Below, one piece after another: positions 36,328 through 47,200 of a stretch of DNA of 64,000 nt. The notes beneath the pieces were generated by a model, which saw nothing but the letters and a program-made list of their open reading frames with translations, was not told where the DNA came from and made no database searches. Each line of letters starts with the position of its first letter. Positions within the stretch are counted from its first letter, which is position 1. A program made the position numbers and the translations under genes. Source of the DNA: Phocaeicola coprophilus (GTDB lineage Bacteria > Bacteroidota > Bacteroidia > Bacteroidales > Bacteroidaceae); NCBI GenBank assembly GCA_016900015.1, contig JACJJM010000011.1, positions 1 to 64,000 of the forward strand, given 5' to 3'.

Positions 36328-37440
36328 ATGAATAGCCCTAAGATAGCCCTGGTGAAGCAAGAAGTTTACCAGGACCTTTACGTTTGCCCCACTTCCGAAA
36401 AGGATGCCGGAAACATCCTGTTTTCTTCCCAGGGAAGAGTGGGCCCCATCGCGCTCATGGCCGAGCTGGGCGCCGACTTCTACATCGTGCATGAAGAGCC
36501 GCAGTGGGAGACACAGCTCTACCGGAAAGTCATCCCCCACCTGGCCAAGCATCTCTACCTGCTCAAGACACAGACTCTCGACAAGATTCCGGGGCAAGAA
36601 TTCAAACGCCCGGGCAGCGCACACGCCAACGGCGACTTCGCCGTGAGCTGCTATTCGGTCGACTGGGGAGCTTATGACATCGTCATCTCCATCAACATCA
36701 GCCTCCCGACGGCCCTCGTGCGACAGTATCCGCACACGCTGTTTGCCTATATGATTGGCGAAGCCAACATGGCCACCCGCACGGCCCGTTTCGGCTACGA
36801 TGTCACCCTGAACCAGCTGGCACGCGGCATCGTGGCAGAGACATGCGGCTCCGTGGACTTCCCCTACACCTTTGTCAACGGCAACACGCTGGAGCACATC
36901 ATGGCCGACAAGCTGGGACGACCCTCGCGCAGTCACGGCGTGTTCATGGAAATCAATTCCACCAGCGAACGGCCTGTCACCCGCGTGCCCGAGCATTTCA
37001 AACCCTTGCAAGACGCCGGACAGGACATCATCCTGCACCGGCAGCTCATCGCTGAAAACCTGACCAACATCTACGATGCCAAGTATTTCGTCAAGATGGG
37101 CGGACGCACCATCCGCGGCAACTCCGTCGCTGAGGCCATCTCGCTGGGCACGCTTGCCATCATGAACCGCGACGAGGTCATCCATCGGGAACTCATCACC
37201 GACGCCTGCAACGTGAAGACCATGGACGAAGCCGTCAGCCTCATCCGACGACTGGAGGACAATCCCGACGAATACCGGCGGCTGCTTCAAGAGCAACAGC
37301 AGAACCTGTCTCGCCTGTTTTTCCTATTGCCCCTGAAATCACTGGTCAACTGTCTGAAGGACAAACGACGCCGCCATCGACCGGCCCGGCACAACGTGCT
37401 GAGCAAGCTGCTCGACCGGATGGCTTTCATATCGAGATAA
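36328..37440 (+). CDS. Glycosyltransferase, GT-B-like
   Basis: This 370-aa protein looks like a GT-B type glycosyltransferase. The N-terminal part is unusual, but the C-terminal third has the group-1 donor-site pattern GGRTIRGNSVAEAISLGTLAIMNRDEVIHRELI (about 255-290), with the Glu-x7-type acidic residue before a small-residue helix. A conserved run YPHTLFAYMIGEANMATRTARFGYDVTLNQ sits mid-protein. It is the first gene of the glycan cluster. Donor and acceptor are unknown. Confidence 0.7.
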   Translation: MNSPKIALVKQEVYQDLYVCPTSEKDAGNILFSSQGRVGPIALMAELGADFYIVHEEPQWETQLYRKVIPHLAKHLYLLKTQTLDKIPGQEFKRPGSAHANGDFAVSCYSVDWGAYDIVISINISLPTALVRQYPHTLFAYMIGEANMATRTARFGYDVTLNQLARGIVAETCGSVDFPYTFVNGNTLEHIMADKLGRPSRSHGVFMEINSTSERPVTRVPEHFKPLQDAGQDIILHRQLIAENLTNIYDAKYFVKMGGRTIRGNSVAEAISLGTLAIMNRDEVIHRELITDACNVKTMDEAVSLIRRLEDNPDEYRRLLQEQQQNLSRLFFLLPLKSLVNCLKDKRRRHRPARHNVLSKLLDRMAFISR

Positions 37441-37477
37441 CCAAGCGACACCCGACCTCCTGGAAAGCCCCTTCAAA

Positions 37478-37495
37478 CCTCCCCCGAAGGGGAGG
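37478..37495. repeat. Small GC-rich palindrome CCTCCCC/GGGGAGG
   Basis: CCTCCCC (37478-37484) and GGGGAGG (37489-37495) form a 7-bp stem with a CGAA loop, in the 84 bp between two glycosyltransferase genes. It resembles short G/C-run palindromes scattered in other Bacteroidales genomes. It is not the same sequence as the CCTCCTTTCCG family. Confidence 0.45.
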
Positions 37496-37524
37496 CCTTC
37501 GTAAAACCAAATTAAAAGAAACTT

Positions 37525-38499
37525 ATGCACGCTCCAGCTCCTCAACAATCCGACATACACACGTCTCTCCCCCGGGAAGGGACGGAAACGGCCTGCGCCC
37601 CTATCCTGCTCTTCGTCTATAACCGTCCGGCCCACGTGAAGCGCACGGTCGAAGCCCTTCAAGCCAACTATCTGGCTGCGGAAAGCGACCTGTTCGTCTA
37701 CTCCGACGCTGCGCGTGACGACACGGCCCATGCCGCTGTGGAAGAAGTGCGGACATACGTGCGCGGCATCCGGGGCTTCCGCAGCGTCAACGTGACGGAG
37801 CGCAAGGAAAATTGGGGACTCGCCCGCAACATCATCGACGGCGTGACGACACAGGTGAACCGCTTCGGACGCGTCATAGTCCTGGAAGATGACCTCGTCA
37901 CAGCTCCCTATTTCCTCACTTTCATGAATGATGCGCTGGAGACTTACAAGGACGAACCGCTGGTGGGGCATGTACATGCCTGCGAATTCACCCAAAACCC
38001 ATCACTCCCCGAGACATTCCTCATCCGCTGGACAGGCAGTTGGGGATGGGCCACCTGGGCACGTGCTTGGAAGCACTTCAACCCGGACGGCCAGGCCCTG
38101 CTCGACGAACTTCTGGCGCGAAAGCTCGACTATACGTTCGACTTCGACGGACGCTACGGCTACACGCGCATGCTACGCCGCCAGATTGCAGGGAAAAACA
38201 ATTCGTGGGCCATCCGCTGGAATGCCAGCCTTTTCCTGAAAGGCATCCTGTCGCTCAATGCCGGACGCTCCCTGGTGCAAAACATCGGATTTGACGGCAG
38301 CGGCACCCACTGTGGCAACGAAGCGCTCTATGGCGTCAACCTCTGCGGCAAACGGCTGCACGTGGACCGGCTGTCACCCGCAAAGGAAAACCTTGCGGCA
38401 CGCCAAGCCATGAGCGACTACTACAAACGTACAAACTCGTTCAGGAGCAAACTCATCCGTCGTGTCAAACAACTATGCAGCCTATGGAAAACAAAATGA
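37525..38499 (+). CDS. Glycosyltransferase, GT-A-like
   Basis: This 324-aa protein has a GT-A layout: opening strand PILLFVYNRPAHVKRTVEAL, then FVYSDAARDD, and the metal-binding VIVLEDDLVTAPYFLTFMNDAL (about 114-135), with the Glu-Asp-Asp in the DxD position. GSWGWATWARAW is a motif of the GNT-I-like/GT2-related bacterial transferases. It is preceded by an 84-bp spacer and overlaps the following methyltransferase frame. The sugar is unknown. Confidence 0.8.
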   Translation: MHAPAPQQSDIHTSLPREGTETACAPILLFVYNRPAHVKRTVEALQANYLAAESDLFVYSDAARDDTAHAAVEEVRTYVRGIRGFRSVNVTERKENWGLARNIIDGVTTQVNRFGRVIVLEDDLVTAPYFLTFMNDALETYKDEPLVGHVHACEFTQNPSLPETFLIRWTGSWGWATWARAWKHFNPDGQALLDELLARKLDYTFDFDGRYGYTRMLRRQIAGKNNSWAIRWNASLFLKGILSLNAGRSLVQNIGFDGSGTHCGNEALYGVNLCGKRLHVDRLSPAKENLAARQAMSDYYKRTNSFRSKLIRRVKQLCSLWKTK

Positions 38500-39203
38500 C
38501 AGACCGCAAACTATGGGAAGCGTATTGGAAGAACTACAAGTTCACGGCCATCCCTCAGAAACCGGTTTACAAGAACTACATTCTCCCCAAAGAATGCCAC
38601 AGCTTCATCGAAATCGGAGGTTTCCCGGGACTCAATGCCGGCTATTTCTACAAACACGTATGCACGGACGTCACACTGCTTGATTTTTATGTCGACCGGC
38701 AAGTCATCCACCGGGTGGAGCGTGACAACGGCATTCCGGCAGATTCCATCAGGGCGATAGAGGCTGACTTCTTCCAGTTCCAGGCAGACCGGACATACGA
38801 CATGGTGTTTTCCCTGGGCTTCATCGAACATTTTCAGGACACGAAAGATGTCATCGCGCGGCATGCGGCGTTGGCCTCACCCGGCGGACAGCTGCTCATC
38901 ATCCTGCCCAACCTGCGCGGTCTCAACGGCTTGGTGCAATATGTGTTCGACCGTCCCAACCTGCTTATCCACAACCTGAAGAGCATGCACCTGAAACACT
39001 TGAAGCACATTTGTGCGGAACTCGGCCTGAAGGACGTACGGGTGGAATACACCCGCAAGCCGATGGTGTGGCTGGAACCCAAGCCGGGCATGTCGGCCAG
39101 TGTGAAGAAATCCGTAGTCAAACTGCTCAGTTGCGCACTCAAGCTCTTCCCGATAAAGTGCAGGTTGCTCTCTCCTTATATCATCATCTCAGCCACTAAA
39201 TGA
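38475..39203 (+). CDS. Class I SAM-dependent methyltransferase
   Basis: This protein of up to 242 aa has a class I methyltransferase core: SAM motif I FIEIGGFPGLNAGYF (about 38-52), an acidic post-strand LLDFYVD, and MVFSLGFIEHFQD (motif IV region, about 105-117). The C-terminus is basic and hydrophobic (LSCALKLFPIKCRLLSPYIII), perhaps membrane-associated. The start could also be 38484 or 38496; the last gives an ATGA overlap with the upstream stop. It sits among glycosyltransferases, so a glycan may be the substrate. Confidence 0.75.
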   Translation: MQPMENKMTDRKLWEAYWKNYKFTAIPQKPVYKNYILPKECHSFIEIGGFPGLNAGYFYKHVCTDVTLLDFYVDRQVIHRVERDNGIPADSIRAIEADFFQFQADRTYDMVFSLGFIEHFQDTKDVIARHAALASPGGQLLIILPNLRGLNGLVQYVFDRPNLLIHNLKSMHLKHLKHICAELGLKDVRVEYTRKPMVWLEPKPGMSASVKKSVVKLLSCALKLFPIKCRLLSPYIIISATK

Positions 39204-39219
39204 CTAAAAAACAAACCCC

Positions 39220-40476
39220 ATGCGAGTACTCATCATAAATACATCGGAAAAAACAGGCGGAGCAGCCATCGCGGCCCGTCGCCTCATGGAAGCACTCAGG
39301 AACAACGGCATCCAAGCCACCATGCTGGTGCGCGACAAGCAAACCGACGCGGCCGACGTGGTGGAACTGTCCCCGTCATGGCTCAACGTGTGGCGATTCA
39401 TCTGGGAACGCATCGTCATCTGGAAGGCTAACCGCTTCAAACGCCATAACCTGTTCGAAGTGGACATAGCCAACACGGGAATCGACGTGACTGAACTGCC
39501 GGAATTCAAACAAGCTGACATCATCCACCTGCACTGGGTCAATCAAGGAATGCTTTCCCTCAAGAAACTCCGCAAAATCACGTCTTCAGGCAAACCGGTC
39601 GTGTGGACCATGCACGACATGTGGTGTTTCACCGGCATTTGCCATTATGCCGACGACTGCACGCGCTACCAAAGCGAATGCAACCACTGTCCCAAGCTCT
39701 ATGGCAAAGGACGTCAGAAGGATTTGGCCTGGAAAATATTCCAGAAGAAAGCTGAGCTTATGAGACACAGCGACATCCGCTTCGTCGCTTGCAGCCGTTG
39801 GCTCGAAGGGCTGGCCAAGAAGAGCCGGCTGCTGGAGGGGAAACAGGTGACAAACATCCCCAATGCCATCAACACGCACCTCTTCCACCCTCACAACCAG
39901 CAGGAAGCACGCCAGCGACTGGGACTTCCGTCCGACCGCAAACTCATCCTCTTCGGTTCGATGAAGACAACGGACAAACGCAAGGGAGTGGCCTACCTCA
40001 TCGAAGCCTGCCACATCCTGAAAGAACAATATGCCGACCTCAGTGAACGCATCGGAGTGGTCATCGTGGGCAAACAGGCGGAAGAAAGCGCCTTGCTCCT
40101 CCCATTCCCGACGTACAACATGAATTTCGTCAGTGACGAACGACGCCTGGTGGACATCTACAATGCCGTGGACCTCTACGTCACTCCTTCCCTGCAGGAC
40201 AATCTGCCGAACACCATCGTGGAAGCCATGTCGTGCGGCACTCCGTGCGTAGGCTTCAATGTGGGTGGCATTCCGCAGATGATAGACCATCTGCACAATG
40301 GCTACGTGGCGGAATACCGCTCGGCTTCCGACCTGGCCAACGGCATACATTGGGCTTTGTCCGAATCCAACGAAGGACTCCACGAAGCAGCCCACAGGAA
40401 AGCCATCGCCTGCTATTCGGAAGCGGCCGTCACCCGACAATACATCCAAATCTATAACCAGGCTCTCGGCCAATAA
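39220..40476 (+). CDS. Glycosyltransferase family 4
   Basis: This 418-aa GT-B enzyme has an N-terminal NTSEKTGGAAIAARRLMEAL, IIHLHWVNQG and VVWTMHDMWCFTGICHY. This is followed by the C-terminal donor domain with LYVTPSLQDNLPNTIVEAMSCGTPCVGFNVGG (about 322-353), which contains the E-x7-E type signature. A Cys-rich insert CHYADDCTRYQSECNHCPK is typical of one GT4 subgroup in surface-polysaccharide loci. It overlaps the next gene by the TAATG arrangement. Confidence 0.88.
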   Translation: MRVLIINTSEKTGGAAIAARRLMEALRNNGIQATMLVRDKQTDAADVVELSPSWLNVWRFIWERIVIWKANRFKRHNLFEVDIANTGIDVTELPEFKQADIIHLHWVNQGMLSLKKLRKITSSGKPVVWTMHDMWCFTGICHYADDCTRYQSECNHCPKLYGKGRQKDLAWKIFQKKAELMRHSDIRFVACSRWLEGLAKKSRLLEGKQVTNIPNAINTHLFHPHNQQEARQRLGLPSDRKLILFGSMKTTDKRKGVAYLIEACHILKEQYADLSERIGVVIVGKQAEESALLLPFPTYNMNFVSDERRLVDIYNAVDLYVTPSLQDNLPNTIVEAMSCGTPCVGFNVGGIPQMIDHLHNGYVAEYRSASDLANGIHWALSESNEGLHEAAHRKAIACYSEAAVTRQYIQIYNQALGQ

Positions 40477-41252
40477 TGACAGGTATGCACTCACACTTTC
40501 ATCCTAAATTTTCCATCATCACTGTGACCTACAATGCAGGCGCAGTCCTGGAAGACACGATACAAAGCATCATCACACAGACCTATCGCAATGTGGAATA
40601 CATCATCGTCGACGGGGCTTCGACCGACCACACCCTGCACATCATCGAACGATACAGAGAACACATCCACACGGTCGTCAGCGAACCGGACAAAGGGCTG
40701 TATGACGCCATGAACAAAGGCCTGAGACTGGCGACAGGCGACTATGTCTGTTTCCTCAACGCCGGTGACTGCCTGCATGAAGACGACACATTGCAAGGCA
40801 TCGTGCACTCGGTGCTGGCGAACCACGACGGCACGGAAGTCCCGGATGTCATCTATGGAGAGACAGCCATCGTCGACAACGAAGGACATTTCATCCGTAT
40901 GCGCCGGCTGAGCCCGCCCGAACATCTGAACTGGAAAAGCTTCAAGCAAGGAATGCTCGTATGCCATCAAGCCTTCTTCGCCCGCCGCGCCATCGCCCCG
41001 CTCTATGACCTGCATTACCGCTTCTCGGCCGACTTCGACTGGTGCATACGGGTCATGAAACAGTCCAATGTGCTTCACAACACCCACCTGACCCTCATCG
41101 ACTACCTGGAAGAAGGGCTCACCACACACAATCATCAGGCTTCCCTGCTCGAACGCTTCCACATCATGTGCAGGCATTATGGTACAATCAGCACGGTGAT
41201 CCACCATTTCTGGTTTGCCATACGTCTCCTCACCCAACGGAAAAAAGTGTAA
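40476..41252 (+). CDS. Glycosyltransferase family 2
   Basis: This 258-aa GT-A enzyme has the family 2 opening SIITVTYNAGAVLEDTIQSI, VDGASTDHT, then SEPDKGLYDAMNKGLRLATGDYVCFLNAGD, where the last residues are the metal-binding DxD equivalent. FSADFDWCIRVMK is the later conserved acidic site. The start overlaps the previous stop (TAATG); an ATG 9 bp on (40485) is also possible. It is the last gene of the cluster, which lacks a flippase or polymerase. Confidence 0.88.
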   Translation: MTGMHSHFHPKFSIITVTYNAGAVLEDTIQSIITQTYRNVEYIIVDGASTDHTLHIIERYREHIHTVVSEPDKGLYDAMNKGLRLATGDYVCFLNAGDCLHEDDTLQGIVHSVLANHDGTEVPDVIYGETAIVDNEGHFIRMRRLSPPEHLNWKSFKQGMLVCHQAFFARRAIAPLYDLHYRFSADFDWCIRVMKQSNVLHNTHLTLIDYLEEGLTTHNHQASLLERFHIMCRHYGTISTVIHHFWFAIRLLTQRKKV

Positions 41253-41275
41253 ACAGCGGAAATATCACTCCAATC

Positions 41276-41307
41276 ATTGCATCGTTAATTCTTTTATACT
41301 ACTTTTG
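41276..41307 (+). promoter_or_regulatory. Promoter of frr
   Basis: ATTG at 41276-41279 (one mismatch to TTTG) and TACTTTTG at 41300-41307 are separated by 20 bp. The start codon is 42 bp downstream of the -7 box. Confidence 0.6.
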
Positions 41308-41349
41308 TTGCACTGAACTCTTATTGATAACACTTTAATACGAACCTAT

Positions 41350-41910
41350 ATGACTGACTCGAAAGTTATTTTGGAAGAAGCACAAGAAAAAATGGACATG
41401 GCTATCATGTATCTTGACGACGCATTGGCCCACATCCGTGCCGGAAAGGCAGACGTCCGCTTATTGGACGGCATCCGTGTGGACTCTTACGGTAGCATGG
41501 TGCCCATCAACAACGTGGCAGCCGTAACGACTCCCGACGCGCGCAGCATCGCTATCAAGCCGTGGGATAAAAACATGTTCCGCCCCATCGAAAAAGCCAT
41601 CATCGACTCAGCACTGGGCATCATGCCCGAGAACAACGGCGAAATCATCCGCATCGGTATCCCGCCCTTGACAGAAGAGCGCCGCAAGCAACTGTCTAAA
41701 CAGTGTAAAGGCGAGGGCGAAACAGCCAAAGTGAGCGTGCGCAATGCTCGCCGTGATGCGATTGATGCCCTCAAAAAAGGCGTCAAAGACGGCATGCCCG
41801 AAGATGAACAGAAAAATGCCGAAGCCAAGCTTCAAAAGGTGCATGACAAGTTCATCAAACAAATCGACGACATGCTGGCAGCCAAGGACAAAGAAATCAT
41901 GACTGTATAA
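41350..41910 (+). CDS. frr: Ribosome recycling factor
   Basis: RRF splits the post-termination ribosome with EF-G. The 186-aa protein has the usual length and the family runs [21 protein letters not shown], the hinge region [15 protein letters not shown] and the C-terminal long helices ([19 protein letters not shown]). It has its own promoter and a fold-back element after it. Confidence 0.97.
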   Translation: MTDSKVILEEAQEKMDMAIMYLDDALAHIRAGKADVRLLDGIRVDSYGSMVPINNVAAVTTPDARSIAIKPWDKNMFRPIEKAIIDSALGIMPENNGEIIRIGIPPLTEERRKQLSKQCKGEGETAKVSVRNARRDAIDALKKGVKDGMPEDEQKNAEAKLQKVHDKFIKQIDDMLAAKDKEIMTV

Positions 41911-41946
41911 AGACATCGCACAGACTTCATTGATGCTTGAATGGAC

Positions 41947-42023
41947 AACGCAGAGCCTCGCAGAGTGAACGCTTTTTGAAACCATCAAAATACGGTTCAG
42001 GAATCTGCGGTGCTCTGCGTAGT
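41947..42023. repeat. Fold-back element of degenerate CGCAGAG motifs
   Basis: AACGCAGAGCCTCGCAGAGT (41947-41966) contains the motif CGCAGAG-type twice, and TCTGCGGTGCTCTGCGTAGTT at 42004 onward is its inverted, diverged counterpart. The middle holds GAAACC/GGTTC complementary bits. The architecture equals that of the elements at 10731 and 48651. It lies between frr and rsgA. Confidence 0.55.
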
Positions 42024-42064
42024 TCATATATATTCATCTTCACCATCTCTTCAAATTCTTAGAC

Positions 42065-42997
42065 GTGCACGGACTAGTAATCAAAAACACAGGTAGCTGG
42101 TATCAAGTGAAGACCGACGAAGGCCAGGTCGTCGACTGCAAAATCAAAGGCAATTTCCGCCTGAAAGGCATTCGAAGTACCAATCCTATCGCTGTAGGCG
42201 ACAAAGTGGACATCACACTCAACAACGAAGGAACGGCTTTCATTACATCCATCGACGAACGAAAAAACTACATCGTCCGCCGTTCGTCAAACCTGTCCAA
42301 ACAATCCCACATCATCGCGGCCAACCTCGACCAAAGTTTCCTCATCGTCACAGTGAACTATCCTGAGACATCGACCATCTTCATCGACCGGTTTCTGGCT
42401 ACGGCCGAAGCCTACCGCATCCCGGTGAGTCTCATCTTCAACAAAGTGGATTTATACACACCGGAAGAGCTCCAGCTACTGGATGCTCTTGTCAGCCTCT
42501 ACGAACACATCGGTTATCCTTGCTACATCATCTCTGCGACAGACGGACAGGGAGTGGACGCCATACGCGCTTTGCTTCCACACAAAGTAACCTTGTTTTC
42601 AGGCAATTCCGGAGTCGGCAAGTCAACACTGATAAACGCCATCCACCCAGCATTTCAAGCAAAGACAGGAGAAATCTCCGAATACCACAACAAAGGCATG
42701 CACACAACAACATTCTCTGAAATGTTTGAAGTCGCCGGTGGAGGCTACATCATCGACACTCCGGGAATCAAAGGCTTCGGCACCTTCGACATGGAGCAAG
42801 AAGAAGTGGGACACTATTTCAAGGAAATCTTCCACTATGCCGCTGGATGCAAATATAGCAACTGTACCCACGTCCATGAACCGGGATGCGCCGTACGCCA
42901 AGCTGTGGAGGAACATCTCATCAGTGAATCACGCTACATCTCCTACCTCAATATCCTGGAAGACGAGCATGAAGGAAAATACCGTGCAGCTTATTAA
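42065..42997 (+). CDS. rsgA: Ribosome small subunit-dependent GTPase RsgA
   Basis: RsgA is a circularly permuted GTPase that checks late 30S maturation. The 310-aa protein has an N-terminal OB fold, then G4 FNKVD, G5 ISA, the P-loop GNSGVGKS (180-187), G3 DTPG, and a C-terminal zinc module ([14 protein letters not shown]). This permuted order is diagnostic. It starts at GTG (42065), since no ATG fits the OB-fold N-terminus. It lies 154 bp after frr. Confidence 0.96.
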   Translation: MHGLVIKNTGSWYQVKTDEGQVVDCKIKGNFRLKGIRSTNPIAVGDKVDITLNNEGTAFITSIDERKNYIVRRSSNLSKQSHIIAANLDQSFLIVTVNYPETSTIFIDRFLATAEAYRIPVSLIFNKVDLYTPEELQLLDALVSLYEHIGYPCYIISATDGQGVDAIRALLPHKVTLFSGNSGVGKSTLINAIHPAFQAKTGEISEYHNKGMHTTTFSEMFEVAGGGYIIDTPGIKGFGTFDMEQEEVGHYFKEIFHYAAGCKYSNCTHVHEPGCAVRQAVEEHLISESRYISYLNILEDEHEGKYRAAY

Positions 42998-43178
42998 AGT
43001 TGTCGGTAAATCAAATGAAATAAAGTTAGCCATTAAACCTTACAAACAGTTTTGTGTCTAACCCTAGTGTATGTGACTTATTTTTATTCAAACCCTGAGT
43101 AGGCTTTCGACGCAAGCACACTCGAAAACACCATGAAAGCGAACCAAACAAACAGATAAAAACAACAAGCAAAACACC

Positions 43179-44261
43179 ATGAATAAGAAAGTAAAGTGGG
43201 GACTTATCATTGTCATCGGCCTTGGCCTGATTGGCTGGGGCATATACTCCCAGCGCCCAAGAATCAATGAAGAACTGGAAACGACAGAAAACGCGGCATC
43301 CCAACAATCAAGCAAAAAGAAGATTCTAAATGTCAACGGGAAAGTCATCAAGCCAGAATCCATGACCGATGAACTCACCGTGACCGGCACACTGCTTCCT
43401 GACGAAGAAGTAGACTTGTCTTTTGAAACATCTGGTAAGATTGTTGAAATCAATTTCATGGAAGGCTCATCCGTCAAGAAAGGACAAATCTTAGCTAAAG
43501 TAAACGACAGACAGTTGCAAGCCGAGCTGCAACGCCTTCAGGCACAAGTAAAGCTTGCAGAAGACCGCGTGTACCGCCAGCAAGCGTTGCTGAAGCGTGA
43601 CGCCGTAAGCCAGGAAGCCTACGAACAGGTGCGCACGGACTTGGCTACACTAAATGCAGAAATAAACATCGTCAAAGAAGAAATCGCACTGACCGAACTA
43701 AAAGCACCTTTCGACGGCGTCATCGGTCTGCGCCAAGTGAGCGTCGGAACTTATGCTTCACCCACGACCATCGTTGCCAAACTTACCAAGACTTCCCCCC
43801 TCAAAGTCGAATTCTCCGTCCCTGAACGATACGCCGGCGACATGAAAAGAGGACTCAACTTGGATTTCTATATGGAAGACCGACTCAAAGTCTACAAAGC
43901 AAAAGTTTATGCCGTGGAGTCGACCATCGACCAGGAGCTGCACCAGTTGAAAGTACGCGCCATCTACCCCAACCACGACAACGCACTGTTGCCGGGACGC
44001 TACGCCAGCATCAACCTGAAGAAAGCTGAAATCAACGATGCCATCGCCATCCCGGCTGAAGCCATCGTCCCGGAAATGGGAAAAGACAAAGTCTATTTAT
44101 TTAAAAACGGACTGGCACAGCCTGTGGAAATCACAACCGGACTGCGTACGGATGCAGAAGTACAAGTCGTGAGAGGCTTGCAAGTGGGCGACACCATCAT
44201 CACTTCAGGAACTCTCCAGCTACGCACCGGACTACCAGTCAAACTGGATAACATCGATTAA
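43179..44261 (+). CDS. RND efflux periplasmic adaptor subunit
   Basis: This 360-aa membrane-fusion protein links the inner-membrane pump to the outer-membrane channel. An N-terminal anchor (about 6-23) is followed by the lipoyl half-motif VDLSFETSGKIVEINFMEGSSVKKGQILAKV, a coiled-coil hairpin (about 105-165), the second lipoyl half LKAPFDGVIGLRQVSVGTYA, and a beta-barrel ending in GDTIITSGTLQLRTGLPV. No lipobox Cys is present. It is the first gene of a three-gene tripartite operon. Efflux substrate is unknown. Confidence 0.94.
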   Translation: MNKKVKWGLIIVIGLGLIGWGIYSQRPRINEELETTENAASQQSSKKKILNVNGKVIKPESMTDELTVTGTLLPDEEVDLSFETSGKIVEINFMEGSSVKKGQILAKVNDRQLQAELQRLQAQVKLAEDRVYRQQALLKRDAVSQEAYEQVRTDLATLNAEINIVKEEIALTELKAPFDGVIGLRQVSVGTYASPTTIVAKLTKTSPLKVEFSVPERYAGDMKRGLNLDFYMEDRLKVYKAKVYAVESTIDQELHQLKVRAIYPNHDNALLPGRYASINLKKAEINDAIAIPAEAIVPEMGKDKVYLFKNGLAQPVEITTGLRTDAEVQVVRGLQVGDTIITSGTLQLRTGLPVKLDNID

Positions 44262-44273
44262 CACCACGCGCCT

Positions 44274-47200
44274 ATGAACATATCAGAACTAAGTATACGT
44301 CGTCCGGTATTGGCGACGGTGCTCACCATCATCATCATCTTGTTTGGTCTGATCGGTTACACCTATCTGGGCGTACGTGAATACCCTTCGGTGGACAACC
44401 CCATCATCTCTGTGACCTGTTCCTATGCAGGAGCAAATGCCGACGTCATCGAGAACCAAATCACCGAACCCCTGGAGCAAAACATCAATGGTATCCCCGG
44501 TATCCGCTCACTCTCCAGTGTGAGCCAACAGGGACAAAGCCGCATTACCATCGAATTCGAACTTTCCGTAGACTTGGAGACTGCTGCCAATGACGTGCGC
44601 GACAAAGTGTCACGCGCACAACGCAACTTGCCTGACGACTGCGACCCGCCCACCGTCTCAAAAGCAGATGCAGACGCACAACCCATCCTGATGGTAGCGC
44701 TCCAAAGTGACAAACGCTCGTTGCTGGAATTGAGCGAAGTGGCTGACCTCACAGTCAAGGAACAACTCCAAACCATCCCGGAAGTAAGTAGTGTGAGCAT
44801 CTGGGGTGAGAAACGTTACTCCATGCGACTTTGGCTCGACCCGGTGAAGATGGCCGGATACGGCATCACACCGACCGACGTGAAAGAAGCGCTCGACAGA
44901 GAAAACGTGGAACTCCCATCCGGCAGTATCGAAGGAAATACCGTCGAACTTACCATCCGTACCATGGGACTCATGCACACCGTGCAGGAATTCAATGACC
45001 TTATCCTGAGAGAAGAAAACAACCAAATCATCCGACTGAGTGACATCGGACGCGCCGAACTTGGTCCGGCAGACCAAAAAAGCTACATGAAGATGAACGG
45101 CATCCCGATGGTCGGAGTCGTCGTCATCCCGCAACCGGGAGCTAACCATATCAACATCGCAGATGCCGTCTACAAACGCATGCAGACGATGGAAAAGGAC
45201 TTGCCTGAAGACATCCAGTACAACTATGGTTTCGACAATACCCGATTCATCCGTGCCTCTATCGAGGAAGTGAAGAGCACAGTCTACGAAGCCTTTATCC
45301 TCGTCATTATCATCATCTTCCTGTTCCTGCGCGACTGGCGCGTGACATTGATTCCCTGCATTGTGATTCCCGTCTCGCTCGTGGGTGCATTCTTCGTAAT
45401 GTATGTAGCAGGTTTCTCCATCAACGTGCTTTCCATGCTTGCCATCGTGCTCGCTGTGGGACTTGTGGTCGACGACGCCATCGTCATGACTGAAAATATC
45501 TACATCCGCATCGAACAGGGCATGACACCACTCGAAGCCGGCATCGAAGGCTCCAAGGAAATCTTCTTTGCCGTCATCTCCACCACCATCACGCTGGTGG
45601 CCGTGTTCTTCCCCATCGTGTTCATGGAGGGTACCACCGGACGACTCTTCCGAGAGTTCAGTTTCGTGGTGTCGGGCAGTGTGCTCATATCAGCCTTCGC
45701 CGCATTGACCGTCACGCCCATGCTTGCCACCAAACTACTGAAACGACAGGAGAAAAAGAACTGGTTCTATCGCAAGACCGAACCCTTCTTTGTCGGCATG
45801 AACAACCTATACAGCCGCTCGCTCCATGCTTTCCTGCGCCGACGCTGGATTGCCATCCCCATCATCATCGTGACATTCGGACTTATCGGCGTGCTGTGGA
45901 GTGCCATCCCTGCCGAAATGGCCCCGCTGGAAGACCGCTCGCAGATTACCATCCGCACGATGGGCTCGGAAGGCGTCACTTATGAATATATCCGCGACTA
46001 CACAGAGGACATCAACCTGCTCGTCGACTCCATCATCCCCGACGCCGACAAGGTGACAGCCCGCGTGTCGAGTGGAAGCGGTAATGTGCAAATCACGTTG
46101 AAAGACATGAAAGACCGCGACTACACACAGATGGAGATGGCTGAAAAACTATCAAAAGCTGTGAGCACCAAGACCAAGGGACGCGCTTTCGTACGCCAAA
46201 ACTCCTCATTCGGAGGACGAAGCGGAGGCATGCCCGTCCAATACGTGCTACAAGCGACCAATCTGGAAAAGATGGAAAAAATCCTGCCAGAGTTTATGGC
46301 CCGTGTCTATAGCAACCCGACCTTCCAGATGGCCGACGTAGACCTGAAATTCAGCAAACCCGAAGCACGCGTCGTCATCAACCGCGACAAAGCCAGCACC
46401 ATGGGCGTGAGCACACGCAACATCGCGCAGACGCTCCAATACGGATTGAGCGGACAGCGCATGGGTTATTTCTACATGAACGGAAAGCAGTATGAAATCC
46501 TGGGAGAAATCAACCGCCAACAGCGCAACAAGCCGGCTGACCTGAAAGCCATCTATGTGCGCAGCGACAACGGCAACATGGTGCAGCTCGACAACCTCAT
46601 CGAACTGGAAAACGGCATTGCTCCCCCCAAGCTCTACCGTTACAACCGCTTCGTGTCTGCCACCATCTCCAGCGGACTGGCCGAGGGAAAGACCATCGGG
46701 CAAGGCATCGAAGAGATGGATAAAATCGCCAAGGAAGTGCTCGACGACACATTCCGCACCGCACTCGCCGGAGAATCAAAGGAATACAGCGAGAGCGCAT
46801 CGAGCCTGATGTTTGCCTTCATGCTTGCCATCGTGCTAATCTACCTGATTCTGGCAGCACAGTTTGAAAGCTTCAAAGACCCGTTCGTCATCATGGTGAC
46901 TGTGCCGCTGGCCATTACAGGAGCTTTGATATTCATGTACTTCAACGACATCACCATGAACGTGTTCAGCCAAATCGGTATCATCATGCTCATCGGACTT
47001 GTGGCCAAAAACGGTATCCTCATCGTGGAATTTGCCAATCAGAAACAAGCCGCAGGAGAGGACAAGATGCAGGCCATCCAGGACGCTTCGCTCCAACGCC
47101 TGCGCCCCATCCTGATGACCAGTGCCGCCACAGTGCTGGGACTGCTCCCGCTGGCATTTGCCTCGGGCGAAGGATGCAACCAGCGCATCGCCATGGGTAT

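Noticed and set aside
36175-37296. Minus-strand open frame of 373 codons opposite the first glycosyltransferase
   Set aside because: The plus-strand product has glycosyltransferase donor-site features and a -7 box; the minus frame has neither.
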